A stretch of 64,000 bases of DNA from an uncultured Alphaproteobacteria bacterium (GTDB lineage: Bacteria > Pseudomonadota > Alphaproteobacteria > Rs-D84), in contig CALDAH010000028.1 of the NCBI GenBank assembly GCA_937903135.1, positions 1 through 64,000 of the forward strand, in the 5' to 3' direction. The position numbers were made by a program, and so were the translations under genes. Shown piece after piece: positions 27,136 to 35,323 of the stretch. The number at the start of each line of letters is the position of its first letter. Position 1 is the stretch's first letter. The notes beneath the pieces are model-generated. The model made no database searches. It saw nothing but the letters and a program-made list of their open reading frames with translations, and was not told the origin of the DNA.

Positions 27136-28900
27136 AATTCTGTGTTTTTTTTAATAAACTTTCCACCGCCAATGGGAAATCCGAACTTTTCGCCAGATAT
27201 GAACCGCTGACCAATAAATCCGCGCCCGCATCCCAGCACAATGCTGCTGTTTTATCATTTATTCCGCCGTCAATTGTTATTGTAAACTTTAACCCGTATT
27301 TTTTTCGCGTCGCGTTTAATACCGATATTTTATGCAGGCATTCCGGATGAAATGCCTGACCGGCCGCGCCGGGGGTAACGGTCATAACCATAACCTCGTC
27401 AATGTCACGTAAAATCGGTTTTAATATCGCGACCGATGAATCCGGATTAAGTGCCACGCCCGCCCGACGACCGGCCGCCCGAATATTCCGCAGTGCCGCC
27501 CGCAGACCGGATGTATTCGTCGAGAGGATTACCGTATCTGCCCCGGCCGCGACGGCGTCCGCCGCCCATACGGTCGGGCTTTCCGTCATTAAATGGACAT
27601 GCAGATGATCCGACGTATGGGCGCGAATATATTTTAGCTCGTCAATATTGCCGGCGATTTTATCAACATAAAAACCATCCATTATATCTACGTGAATCAT
27701 TGATATTCCGCCCGATTTAAATAATGAATACGTTGAATCACTTTTCATGTCAAAGCATAATGTGCTGGGTAAAATCGGTATAAAACGTGGACGTTTTTTA
27801 GGTTTGGACCGAAAAATTGTTTTTAATCGGCCAAAACGCGTCGCCCAGCGCATATATGCATCACGGTGTGCCTGTTCGTTTTTCCATATTAATTCCGATA
27901 ACCCGCGCAGTGCCGTGTCTGTGTGCATGTTTTCGGCGATAATCCCAAATGCATTTTCAAAGAAATCTACTGCGCCTTCTATCTCGGCCCCGCCGCCGGT
28001 TAATATAATCTTGGTAGGTTTGTATTTGGTAAATGCATCCATTGCTGCGTTTTTAATATCCGCGATAATATCTACCATATGCGGGGTTACGATTTCATTA
28101 ATATCCGCACGGGAAAAACCGTATGCCGTATCCGCCGGGGTAAAACGATCCATATCCTTTGGGATCAGACTGGCGACGGCGCATTTTATTCGTTCCGCAT
28201 CGTCAAAATCAATACTTAGTTTTTCAGATATATCCAACGTTATATCCGTTCCCGCATGTGCCGTACGGTAATGCCATACCGGGCCGCGATCCGTCCATAT
28301 TGACGCAGACGAAAACTGTGCCCCGATATCAATAAACATAACGTTTTCCTTGGGCCGGCGCAGCAGTGAGTTTTGTAAAAATTGTGGATCATAGAATGCA
28401 TCTGACTGAATATGGGCACGACGCAGGATTGAATATAATTCATTTAGGCGTTCGGTTGAATAAAATATCGCACCGAATGCAGATATTAGCTGACGATCGG
28501 TATGCCCGATCGGCGATAGCATATTCCGGGCACTGGGGGTATCGTATCGCAGTGGGATTATATGCATCGGATAAAAACCCGTCGGTGCGGTTATCTGGGA
28601 TATCTGGTTTTGAATATCGGCCGGGCCGATTTTATGTTCCCCGTTCCATAGCGTACTTTTCGCGGCCATTTCAAACAACGATGGGCCAAAGTTCCCCGTG
28701 ATATAGGCCGAGTCAAAATGCGTCCCGATCTGATGTTCCAGTTCGTCGACCACGGCGTTTATTGCCGCGACGGTATCAAAGCTATTAAACGAATATATTG
28801 CAGATTTATCAATTCGTGCCGACCGTATACGGTGCGCAATTCCGCGAACGCCACTGGATCCGATGTCTAAGCATAAAAAAGATGAATCAAATAGGTTCAT
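27134..28900 (-). CDS. FtsA-ribulose-phosphate 3-epimerase fusion protein
   Basis: One uninterrupted 588-residue frame. Residues 1-345 are FtsA-like actin fold: phosphate loops at CLDIGSSGVRG (Asp12) and FIDIGAQFSS (Asp191), and the adenosine motif ILTGGGAEIEG (301-304). Residues 374-588 are a full ribulose-phosphate 3-epimerase: PILPST, HVDIMDG (His403, Asp405), HVHLM (His436), TPGAAGQ and IDGGI (Asp544), so all metal and acid/base residues are present. Between them, 347-371 (AYMRWATRFGRLKTIFRSKP region) is an aromatic/basic amphipathic stretch like the FtsA membrane anchor. FtsA tethers FtsZ to the membrane; Rpe serves the pentose phosphate pathway. It follows ftsQ by 10 nt; no ftsZ follows. 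Confidence 0.88.
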   Translation of the reverse strand: MNLFDSSFLCLDIGSSGVRGIAHRIRSARIDKSAIYSFNSFDTVAAINAVVDELEHQIGTHFDSAYITGNFGPSLFEMAAKSTLWNGEHKIGPADIQNQISQITAPTGFYPMHIIPLRYDTPSARNMLSPIGHTDRQLISAFGAIFYSTERLNELYSILRRAHIQSDAFYDPQFLQNSLLRRPKENVMFIDIGAQFSSASIWTDRGPVWHYRTAHAGTDITLDISEKLSIDFDDAERIKCAVASLIPKDMDRFTPADTAYGFSRADINEIVTPHMVDIIADIKNAAMDAFTKYKPTKIILTGGGAEIEGAVDFFENAFGIIAENMHTDTALRGLSELIWKNEQAHRDAYMRWATRFGRLKTIFRSKPKKRPRFIPILPSTLCFDMKSDSTYSLFKSGGISMIHVDIMDGFYVDKIAGNIDELKYIRAHTSDHLHVHLMTESPTVWAADAVAAGADTVILSTNTSGLRAALRNIRAAGRRAGVALNPDSSVAILKPILRDIDEVMVMTVTPGAAGQAFHPECLHKISVLNATRKKYGLKFTITIDGGINDKTAALCWDAGADLLVSGSYLAKSSDFPLAVESLLKKTQN

Positions 28901-28910
28901 ATGGCGGTTT

Positions 28911-29591
28911 TTATTTAACTAAAATTCGGGCGTGGTCACGCATATCTATGATTTTAATATCCTTAGATAAAATGTGATGTTGGTTATTTAATATAATTAG
29001 TGATCCGATTGCAGCCGTCGGGTTTTCTTCGGGCAATAATACCGTAATGCCGTCGTTTGTTATTATATTCCAGCGACGATTTTCAATCCATTCCATATAG
29101 TTAATATTGCCTACCATATTATGGGCGGCATTTGTAATATCGGTTATATCATTTGGGATCGGGCCGTGAAATACCACCGATGCCGGATCGCGTTCAGTCA
29201 TTGGTTTATTTACAATTGTCCCGTCGGCCGATAGCGGGAAATAGCTGTCCCCGTCGGACCATTGGGCAACGGCGCGGTATAATTTAACCTTTACCGCGAT
29301 ATTACCATTTGGTAATCGGCGAACAGATGACTGTTTAACCCCCGGGACGCCCGCGACGCGTGCATTCATCGCATCGAGGTCAACAGAATATGTATGTGTT
29401 CCGGGCGGTAATGCGACCGCGATTTGTAATGCGGACATATCTTTGTCGTTTTGATCGGCGGATATAGATATATTCCGAACACGTGCAACCGTACCGTGGC
29501 CAAGTCCCGTCATAATAACGCGTGTTGAAAAATATATCGCCAAAATTATGGCAATAACAAAACAGAGCCAAAACCATATAGAACGTTTCAT
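28911..29591 (-). CDS. ftsQ: Cell division protein FtsQ
   Basis: A 226-residue bitopic protein: short cytoplasmic end, one helix (FWLCFVIAIILAIYF), then a POTRA-like domain and the beta domain (GVKQSSVRRLPNGNIAVKVKLYRAVAQW, YFPLSADGTIV). FtsQ recruits FtsB/FtsL to the division site. Its promoter is TTTACA (29621-29626 on minus), 16 nt, TATAGT (29599-29604), placing the start point at the ATG with no Shine-Dalgarno: probably leaderless. The FtsA-fusion gene follows in the classical ftsQ-ftsA order. Confidence 0.85.
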   Translation of the reverse strand: MKRSIWFWLCFVIAIILAIYFSTRVIMTGLGHGTVARVRNISISADQNDKDMSALQIAVALPPGTHTYSVDLDAMNARVAGVPGVKQSSVRRLPNGNIAVKVKLYRAVAQWSDGDSYFPLSADGTIVNKPMTERDPASVVFHGPIPNDITDITNAAHNMVGNINYMEWIENRRWNIITNDGITVLLPEENPTAAIGSLIILNNQHHILSKDIKIIDMRDHARILVK

Positions 29592-29598
29592 GGTAGTA

Positions 29599-29626
29599 AC
29601 TATATCATAAAAACGGTTAATGTAAA
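29599..29626 (-). promoter_or_regulatory. ftsQ promoter, leaderless type
   Basis: On the minus strand TTTACA (29621-29626), 16-nt spacer, TATAGT (29599-29604); 7 nt separate the -10 box from the ATG. Confidence 0.6.
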
Positions 29627-29630
29627 AGTT

Positions 29631-30011
29631 TTACATCGCACGGAGCAGATAACCGCGTCGGAACATGCATTTACGGTATGAACCGACCGATTTAGACGTT
29701 GTATTTCGCGGCACAGACATTAGCGAACGCTGGCCGACGTCTTTGTACTCGTTTGACTGAAATGTTACCCACAGCCCGTCCCAGTCGGGCATTAAACCAC
29801 TCTGGTTCGGGGCCAATAGTTTCGCAATACGCGAACGCGGGATATACGACGGCTTGGTTATTCCCAGGCACGCCTTGTGATCGCGGACGAATTGTTCGGT
29901 TGTAACCGCTTCGTTTTCCCAGTTAAGGACGGTCGCGTTATCAATACTGCCGCGATTAGGCGATGCACATGCAGATAATATTAAAAAAATCCCAAGGTAT
30001 TTTATTCTCAT
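29631..30011 (-). CDS. Small lipoprotein, unknown function
   Basis: A 126-residue lipoprotein: signal MRIKYLGIFLILSAC with lipobox LSAC, then a polar body with further cysteines at KACLG and RKCMF. No family recognised. I start it at ATG 30011 rather than 30020 because TATAAT (30019-30024, minus) lies exactly 7 nt before it and overlaps the earlier codon region; TTGCCC (30042-30047) is the matching -35 with a 17-nt spacer. No Shine-Dalgarno is visible, so the mRNA is probably leaderless. The gene is 39 nt upstream of ftsQ but ftsQ has its own promoter. Confidence 0.65.
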   Translation of the reverse strand: MRIKYLGIFLILSACASPNRGSIDNATVLNWENEAVTTEQFVRDHKACLGITKPSYIPRSRIAKLLAPNQSGLMPDWDGLWVTFQSNEYKDVGQRSLMSVPRNTTSKSVGSYRKCMFRRGYLLRAM

Positions 30012-30018
30012 TACATGC

Positions 30019-30047
30019 ATTATAATTTAATTGCCTTTATGGGGCAA
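30019..30047 (-). promoter_or_regulatory. Promoter of the small lipoprotein gene, leaderless type
   Basis: Minus strand TTGCCC (30042-30047), 17-nt spacer, TATAAT (30019-30024), 7 nt before ATG 30011. Confidence 0.65.
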
Positions 30048-30086
30048 TAGTTTTTATAATAGGAAAAAGGGACAAAGGAAAGAGGC

Positions 30087-30413
30087 ATGGCAATAACAGT
30101 TCAGAATTTTATTAAACTGGCCAACTATTATAACCAAACGGCGATGATTATGTCGGCGATTTGCGTAGAAAAAGGCGGCGTTGCCATTGATAATTACGTC
30201 GGGCGTTTCTTTGCGGCCGATGTGTTGGAATATATCGTGGAATACGGCCGACGGTTAACAGATAATCGCAATGAAAGTATCCCACCGGAAATCGCGGATT
30301 TAATTAAAAGATTCGCACAACAGTTCGAACACGTAAAACATCTAACGACGCCAATGCAAAAACCGTTCTATGAAATGACACTGGAAGAGTTTGAAAAGGT
30401 AATGAATATATAA
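30087..30413 (+). CDS. Hypothetical helical protein, 108 residues
   Basis: A small soluble, helix-rich protein (begins MAITVQNFIKLANYYNQ, ends TLEEFEKVMNI) with a strong site AAAGGAAAGAGG before the ATG. No family recognised. It is 29 nt upstream of the secretin-like lipoprotein gene and may be cotranscribed with it, but it has no signal peptide, so it would stay in the cytoplasm. Confidence 0.6.
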   Translation: MAITVQNFIKLANYYNQTAMIMSAICVEKGGVAIDNYVGRFFAADVLEYIVEYGRRLTDNRNESIPPEIADLIKRFAQQFEHVKHLTTPMQKPFYEMTLEEFEKVMNI

Positions 30414-30442
30414 CCATATGGTTTTATAACAAAGGGGACAGT

Positions 30443-31777
30443 ATGACTATTTTTAATTTATATCACAAAATCATCGTGGTTATATCTCTGTTCATGGTAT
30501 GCGGGTGCGCGTCACAGCAATCTAATTCCCCGCAATACGATACTGTAACGGTCATAGATAACCTGGTAATTGATGAAAACGCTGTTCCGATTTTCCCGAA
30601 AAAGGCCGCACTGACGACCGATACCGCACGTCGGTTTTCAATTGATCTGCCAAAACGATGCCGCGTGGATTGGAATAACCAAAGTGTCGTATCCGTCGTC
30701 CCAGAGGAAAAGATTGAAATCGTTCGTTTATCCGTTGGTGACCCAATGCCCGCGTTAAATGTATCTGATTATGAATTCAAAGAACTAACCGTTCGCCAGG
30801 CATTGGATAAATTACTGGACGGGACAGATATATCCGTAATAGAAGACGAAGATTTATATGAAAAAATTACGGGAACAATTACATCCGGGCAGCTATCCGA
30901 TGCCGTTGAATTAATGGCAAAGATGGGCCGCGTTTATTATTCATACGATGCCGCCGCCGGCGAGATTCATCTCTCGCATCGTGCGAAATGGATGATAAAG
31001 ATGCCAAAGGATGAAACGATTATCATGGCACTGTTGGATGCAATGCACGGGGCGGATATGCGTAATCTTTTGGTTAACTGGCAGGATAAAACCGTTGTAT
31101 TCGAAGGGAATTATCAAACCGAACGCGAGGTCGCAAAAATAATATCAGATATATCATCTAAGAAGTATATGATTGCATGGGATATTGATGTTTATCGCGT
31201 ATACCCGCGTACGGATAACCCGATCGTTTGGATGAACCTGCTGCCGGCATTCGGGGATAAAAATGTAAAGATGTCCATCCCGGGCGTCGTCGGACGTGCG
31301 CTGGTGGTAAGCCCAGAGATTAATACAAAAACATTACAAGAATTTCTGCACCAGCAGGCAAATGTTGTCCTGATCTCGCAGGGGACATTTGCGATTCCGA
31401 ACGGATGGCAGTCAAGATTTGATATCGGCCAATGCGGCAAAGAAGAACGCCTGGAAACCGATTTAATAATCGGGGCAACGGGGACGTACGGTAACTTTGG
31501 CGGGTATAAGAAAATTGATGCGAAAATTGTTCTGCGTACAACCGGCGGTGAACTATCGTCGTTTAATATCCCGTCAAGTGTTGGTGATAATTATGTAATT
31601 ATCGGTATCCCAACGCATTCATTTGTAACAACGCCGGAAACACTGGTTTCCCCGTTCGCGGAACTGGTTGTATTTATGTCACCACGCGTGATATCAATCG
31701 TTGATCCGGCAGATGTACCGACAAATGCTTTAACCCCACTGGCCGGGGACGCGCTGCGCGCATTTTTAAGTGAATAA
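30443..31777 (+). CDS. Secretin-like lipoprotein, PilN/BfpB type
   Basis: A 444-residue exported lipoprotein (lipobox VCGC, Cys22 in SLFMVCGCASQQ). The middle has an N0/N1-like segment (FKELTVRQALDKLLDGTDISV) and a ring-building domain (DMRNLLVNWQDKTVVFEGNYQTEREVAKIISDI); the C-terminal part resembles a secretin core (DAKIVLRTTGGELSSFNIPS, PFAELVVFMSPRVIS). Type IVb pili use lipoprotein secretins (PilN, BfpB, TcpC), so it likely forms the outer-membrane pore for the module at 4281-8946, 21 kb away. Sequence divergence makes the assignment provisional. lolCE starts 14 nt after it. Confidence 0.65.
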   Translation: MTIFNLYHKIIVVISLFMVCGCASQQSNSPQYDTVTVIDNLVIDENAVPIFPKKAALTTDTARRFSIDLPKRCRVDWNNQSVVSVVPEEKIEIVRLSVGDPMPALNVSDYEFKELTVRQALDKLLDGTDISVIEDEDLYEKITGTITSGQLSDAVELMAKMGRVYYSYDAAAGEIHLSHRAKWMIKMPKDETIIMALLDAMHGADMRNLLVNWQDKTVVFEGNYQTEREVAKIISDISSKKYMIAWDIDVYRVYPRTDNPIVWMNLLPAFGDKNVKMSIPGVVGRALVVSPEINTKTLQEFLHQQANVVLISQGTFAIPNGWQSRFDIGQCGKEERLETDLIIGATGTYGNFGGYKKIDAKIVLRTTGGELSSFNIPSSVGDNYVIIGIPTHSFVTTPETLVSPFAELVVFMSPRVISIVDPADVPTNALTPLAGDALRAFLSE

Positions 31778-31791
31778 GGATATAGATTAAG

Positions 31792-33045
31792 ATGTTTTCT
31801 AAACTAGAACGTAAAATTGCATTCAGATATATGTGGGCGAAAAAACGCGGGTTTGGTTCTGTGATCTCGTGGGTGTCGCTAATTGGCATAATGCTAGGGG
31901 TCGCGACGCTGATCGTCGTTATGTCGGTTATGGGGGGATTTCATGATACGCTGCTGTCGCGTATTGTCGGGATGAACGGTCACGTGGTTGTATATCACCA
32001 GGATGGCGCGATTACCGATTATGATTTCTTGGTTGATAAAATGCGGCAAAACAAGGTCGTCGCCGCGAACGCGGTTGGAATTGTTCCGATCGCCGAAGGG
32101 CAGGTTATGGTAACCGCCAACGGGAATAATTCCGGTGCAATGATCCGTGGTATTCGTATGCCGGATTTAATTGCAAAAACACACGCCGGAACACGTATTT
32201 ACGGTAAATCATTGGATAAAATATCCGACGGGGAATTGGTTGCCGGCAACAGCTTAAACCGCGCGCTTGGCGTTACGATGGGGGATAAGGTTTCACTTGT
32301 ATCGGCAAATGGTGCAACGCCAACGCCATTTGGGACTATGCCGCGAATAATGTCATATCCGGTTATGTCGTCGTTTTTTATGGGCATGTATGAATATGAT
32401 TCCGGGTATATATTTATGCCCCTTGAAACGGCCCAGAAATATTTAAATATCGGAAATGCCGTAACGCATATTGATATATTTTTAAAAGACCCCGAGGATA
32501 CAACCGCCGTTCGCGATGCATTGTCGCGTTTGTTGCCGGACGGGTTTGTTGTCCGTGATTGGCGGGATTTAAACAGTGGCTTTGTCGGCGCGCTGCAGGT
32601 TGAATCTAATGTTATGTTTTTAATATTAATGTTAATTGTAATCGTTGCTGCGTTTAATATCGTATCGTCGCTGGTTATGTTGGTGAAAGATAAATCAAAA
32701 GATATCGCCGTTCTGCGAACGTTCGGGGTATCACGTCGTTCAATGATGAAAATATTCATTTTATCGGGAACAAGTATCGGCGCAATCGGGGCATTTTTCG
32801 GGACTGTATTCGGCGTATTGATCGCGATATATATTGAACCAATCCGTCGCGCGGTTCAGGTAATAACCGGCCGTGATTTATTCCCTGCGGAATTATATTA
32901 TTTATCGGAATTACCGTCAAAGCTAATTCCGACAACAGTTATTGGCATTGCATTACTCGCGATATTACTATCGTTTCTGGCAACGCTTTACCCCGCATGG
33001 AAAGCGGCAAATACCGACCCCGTTGATGTGCTGCGAAATGAATAA
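31792..33045 (+). CDS. lolC: Lipoprotein-releasing system permease LolC/LolE
   Basis: A 417-residue inner-membrane permease of the LolCE family: helix 1 at VISWVSLIGIMLGVATLIVVMSVM, a large periplasmic domain (GGFHDTLLSRIVGMNGHV onward), then three helices with the FtsX signature (VMFLILMLIVIVAAFNIVSSLVML, IAVLRTFGVSRRSMMKIF). With LolD it extracts lipoproteins for delivery to LolA. As in many alphaproteobacteria only one such gene is present, so it probably acts as a homodimer (LolF-like) rather than LolC+LolE. lolD follows by 13 nt. Confidence 0.92.
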   Translation: MFSKLERKIAFRYMWAKKRGFGSVISWVSLIGIMLGVATLIVVMSVMGGFHDTLLSRIVGMNGHVVVYHQDGAITDYDFLVDKMRQNKVVAANAVGIVPIAEGQVMVTANGNNSGAMIRGIRMPDLIAKTHAGTRIYGKSLDKISDGELVAGNSLNRALGVTMGDKVSLVSANGATPTPFGTMPRIMSYPVMSSFFMGMYEYDSGYIFMPLETAQKYLNIGNAVTHIDIFLKDPEDTTAVRDALSRLLPDGFVVRDWRDLNSGFVGALQVESNVMFLILMLIVIVAAFNIVSSLVMLVKDKSKDIAVLRTFGVSRRSMMKIFILSGTSIGAIGAFFGTVFGVLIAIYIEPIRRAVQVITGRDLFPAELYYLSELPSKLIPTTVIGIALLAILLSFLATLYPAWKAANTDPVDVLRNE

Positions 33046-33058
33046 AGGATAAAAAATA

Positions 33059-33769
33059 ATGGCGAATATATTAAATTCTTTGTCAAAAGTATCACGAGAT
33101 GACGTCGTTTTATCCGTTCGTGATATTAAAAAAACCTTTATGGAAGGCGGCCAGCCATTACATATCCTTCGCGGTGGTGGTTTTGATCTGCATCGCGGTG
33201 AAATTATCGCCATGGTCGGCGCGTCCGGGTCGGGAAAATCTACGCTTTTGCAGTGCGTCGGATTATTGGATAAACCGACGGCGGGCAGTATTTTAATCGC
33301 CGGGATGCCCGTTCAGAAAATGGACGATGAAATGCGTACGCGAATACGCCGTGATAAAATCGGATTTGTATATCAGCGACATAATCTGCTATCGGATTTT
33401 ACAGCGATTGAAAATGTTATGCTGCCAATGCTGGCCGCGGGGATGGAATCAGATGCCGCCACGGCCCGTGCAATGAAATTACTGCGTGCTGCAAATGTTG
33501 CACATCGTGCATCGCATCTCCCGGGCGAGATGTCAGGCGGGGAACAACAACGAACAGCTGTTGCGCGTGCGCTGGCGAATACCCCGGATATATTACTGGC
33601 CGATGAACCAACCGGCAGCCTGGATCCGGCACATGCCACGGCCGTATTTGATTTGCTTTTGGATTTGGTTCGCAAAAATAAAATGGCAATGTTATTTGTA
33701 ACGCACGATATGAATCTGGCCGCGCGGGCGGACCGAACAATTACAATAACCAACGGAATTGTAAAATAA
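33059..33769 (+). CDS. lolD: Lipoprotein-releasing system ATP-binding protein
   Basis: The 236-residue ABC ATPase of the Lol exporter: Walker A GASGSGKSTLLQ, Q-loop VYQRHNLLSDFTA, signature MSGGEQQRTAVARAL, Walker B ILLADEPTGSLD and the H-switch FVTHD. It lies directly behind the permease gene, in the order usual for this system. Its lipoprotein cargo in this window would include the products at 3742, 30011, 30443, 36553 and 49293. Confidence 0.94.
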   Translation: MANILNSLSKVSRDDVVLSVRDIKKTFMEGGQPLHILRGGGFDLHRGEIIAMVGASGSGKSTLLQCVGLLDKPTAGSILIAGMPVQKMDDEMRTRIRRDKIGFVYQRHNLLSDFTAIENVMLPMLAAGMESDAATARAMKLLRAANVAHRASHLPGEMSGGEQQRTAVARALANTPDILLADEPTGSLDPAHATAVFDLLLDLVRKNKMAMLFVTHDMNLAARADRTITITNGIVK

Positions 33770-33790
33770 TATAAATATAGGAGAGAGAAA

Positions 33791-34522
33791 ATGGCAAAAC
33801 CGCAAATTAAAAACAAAGAATCGCAAACTGTTATAATCGGCTGCAGCCGTCGTCATAAAATAATAGGGGCGTTCGCATTACTGGGGTTGTTTATATGCGG
33901 ATTAATGGTTGGCATCGCGATAAAAAGCGATGAAAATAAAAATATATCCACGCCCGATACGGTGCAAACCGACGATCCGGATCGCCCGGTATGTGCGGTC
34001 ATAGAAGAAATGATGCATGGATGGCTATACCCCGAATCCAGTATAAATATGGATGATCATAATCAAAATATTAAAACATATTCAATACTTCTGGAAAAGG
34101 GTTGTCCGGAAAACGCCGATATATATCGCGAAGGGATTGAACGCGAACAGGCGATATTATCCGCACTGCAAACAGTCCCGAATGATACAACATGCGTCGA
34201 GATAGAAACTTTATTAATGCCGTACAATCAAAGAATGCAAAGCGCGTATGACTACATAGAACGGGCACAGCGATATACTCGCCTCTCCGAGGTTGGATGC
34301 CCCAAAAACACCCAGAAATATCGGGAAATGGCGGCACATGATCTGGAAATTGCACGTGCCATTAATGATGACATGGAGACCTCTACCGCAGAGGAGATAA
34401 TTGAAACCTATAAGCGTTTAAATATGCAGGCGGCCGCGACGGATTTTTTAAACAAGATCAAGAAACTAACCAACCCGGCCATTGATTTTATCATAGAAAT
34501 GGAAAAGATAATTAATGAATAA
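33791..34522 (+). CDS. Membrane-anchored protein with internal repeat
   Basis: A 243-residue protein with a basic N-terminus, one membrane helix (IIGAFALLGLFICGLMVGIAI) and an exported helical part containing two related repeats of about 70 residues, each running from a Cys-x-x-Ile-Glu start to a G-C-P-(E/K)-N turn and YRE helix (CAVIEEMM...GCPENADIYREG; CVEIETLL...GCPKNTQKYREM). One cysteine pair per repeat may form a disulphide. No family recognised. It follows lolD by 21 nt behind GGAGAGAG and overlaps the next gene by 8 nt. Confidence 0.6.
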   Translation: MAKPQIKNKESQTVIIGCSRRHKIIGAFALLGLFICGLMVGIAIKSDENKNISTPDTVQTDDPDRPVCAVIEEMMHGWLYPESSINMDDHNQNIKTYSILLEKGCPENADIYREGIEREQAILSALQTVPNDTTCVEIETLLMPYNQRMQSAYDYIERAQRYTRLSEVGCPKNTQKYREMAAHDLEIARAINDDMETSTAEEIIETYKRLNMQAAATDFLNKIKKLTNPAIDFIIEMEKIINE

Positions 34523-35057
34523 AATATCATATAAAATTTGTGTAATATTATCTCTCGCTGTTCTGGTATTCCCGGCATATCCCGATGATGCGCCGTCGGT
34601 TGCGGAACGGACTAACTGTGCAGAGATTAATGCCGAGATTTTATCATTATCATCTGTTGAAAATCCCGATAGCGAACAATTGGCGGACATAGAAAAAATG
34701 CAGGCGATCTATCGTCGCGATTGTATAAAGCGTGCCGGTGGTCGCATAGCATCCGGGCGCGGGAATGTTGTTCGCACGATGCCGGAAACCGATGCCGCCG
34801 ATGCAGAAAAAACGGATCTAGATGACGCCGATAGTAATGCGCCCACAGATGCGCCATCGGCGATGCCGGCCGATGATAATTCATCACCCATCCTCTCGCC
34901 CGCGCAGGTAATTGCAAATCTGGAATCGGGGCTTTGTGCGGATGGGACTGCGCCAAATCGCTTTGGCTGCTGCGCCGGTGAAATATTCAAAGACATCGGG
35001 GATTTAGTTTTTGCATGCTGTGCAGAAAACGGCGAATGCTTTCCGCCAATGAAATAA
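34515..35057 (+). CDS. Exported protein with C-terminal cysteine-rich module
   Basis: A 180-residue secreted or periplasmic protein: signal peptide (MNKISYKICVILSLAVLVFPAYP), an N-terminal helical piece beginning NCAEINAEIL that echoes the repeat of the preceding protein, an Asp/Ala-rich low-complexity linker, and a compact C-terminal module with seven cysteines in about 40 residues (CADG, RFGCCAGE, FACCAENGECFPP). Such spacing suggests disulphides. No known family. Translationally coupled to the upstream gene by overlap, followed by tRNA genes. Confidence 0.65.
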   Translation: MNKISYKICVILSLAVLVFPAYPDDAPSVAERTNCAEINAEILSLSSVENPDSEQLADIEKMQAIYRRDCIKRAGGRIASGRGNVVRTMPETDAADAEKTDLDDADSNAPTDAPSAMPADDNSSPILSPAQVIANLESGLCADGTAPNRFGCCAGEIFKDIGDLVFACCAENGECFPPMK

Positions 35058-35076
35058 CGCGGCGTGTAATAAATGC

Positions 35077-35104
35077 TTGCTTTTGGTGAAAATTGGTATA
35101 TAAT
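35077..35104 (+). promoter_or_regulatory. Promoter of the tRNA-Gly/tRNA-Tyr unit
   Basis: TTGCTT (35077-35082), 16-nt spacer, TATAAT (35099-35104), 20 nt before tRNA-Gly. Confidence 0.7.
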
Positions 35105-35124
35105 CACTGGGCTTTGAATTTGTT

Positions 35125-35199
35125 GCGGGCATAGTACAAAGGCTAGTATGCAAGCCTTCCAAGCTTGAAATGCGGGTTCGATTCCCGCTGCCCGCACCA
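35125..35199 (+). tRNA. tRNA-Gly (TCC)
   Basis: Acceptor GCGGGCA/TGCCCGC with discriminator A and encoded CCA; anticodon arm CAAGC-CTTCCAA-GCTTG gives TCC; T-arm GCGGGTTCGATTCCCGC. Confidence 0.92.
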
Positions 35200-35204
35200 A
35201 GATT

Positions 35205-35291
35205 GGGCGTGCGCCGGAGTTGGAGAGCCGGGGCAGACTGTAAATCTGTTGGCTTAAGCCTGAGCTGGTTCGAATCCAGCCACTCCCACCA
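35205..35291 (+). tRNA. tRNA-Tyr (GTA)
   Basis: An 87-nt class II tRNA with long variable arm; anticodon arm CAGACTGTAAATCTG gives GTA. Acceptor strands GGGCGTG and CACTCCC leave one C-U mismatch at pair 4-69; CCA is encoded. Only 5 nt separate it from tRNA-Gly, so both are processed from one transcript. Terminator at 35299. Confidence 0.9.
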
Positions 35292-35298
35292 GGAAATG

Positions 35299-35323
35299 CC
35301 GACCCGTATGGGTCGGTGTTTTT
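35299..35323 (+). terminator. Terminator of the tRNA unit
   Basis: CCGACCC (35299-35305), GTAT loop, GGGTCGG (35310-35316), then TTTTT. The rest of the gap to 35620 is AT-rich with no gene visible apart from the promoter at 35605. Confidence 0.85.

Noticed and set aside
27755..27795. Frameshift or lost stop between separate ftsA and rpe genes
   Set aside because: The Rpe N-terminal strand and the FtsA body are in the same frame without an intervening stop, and no start codon with a site precedes the Rpe part.
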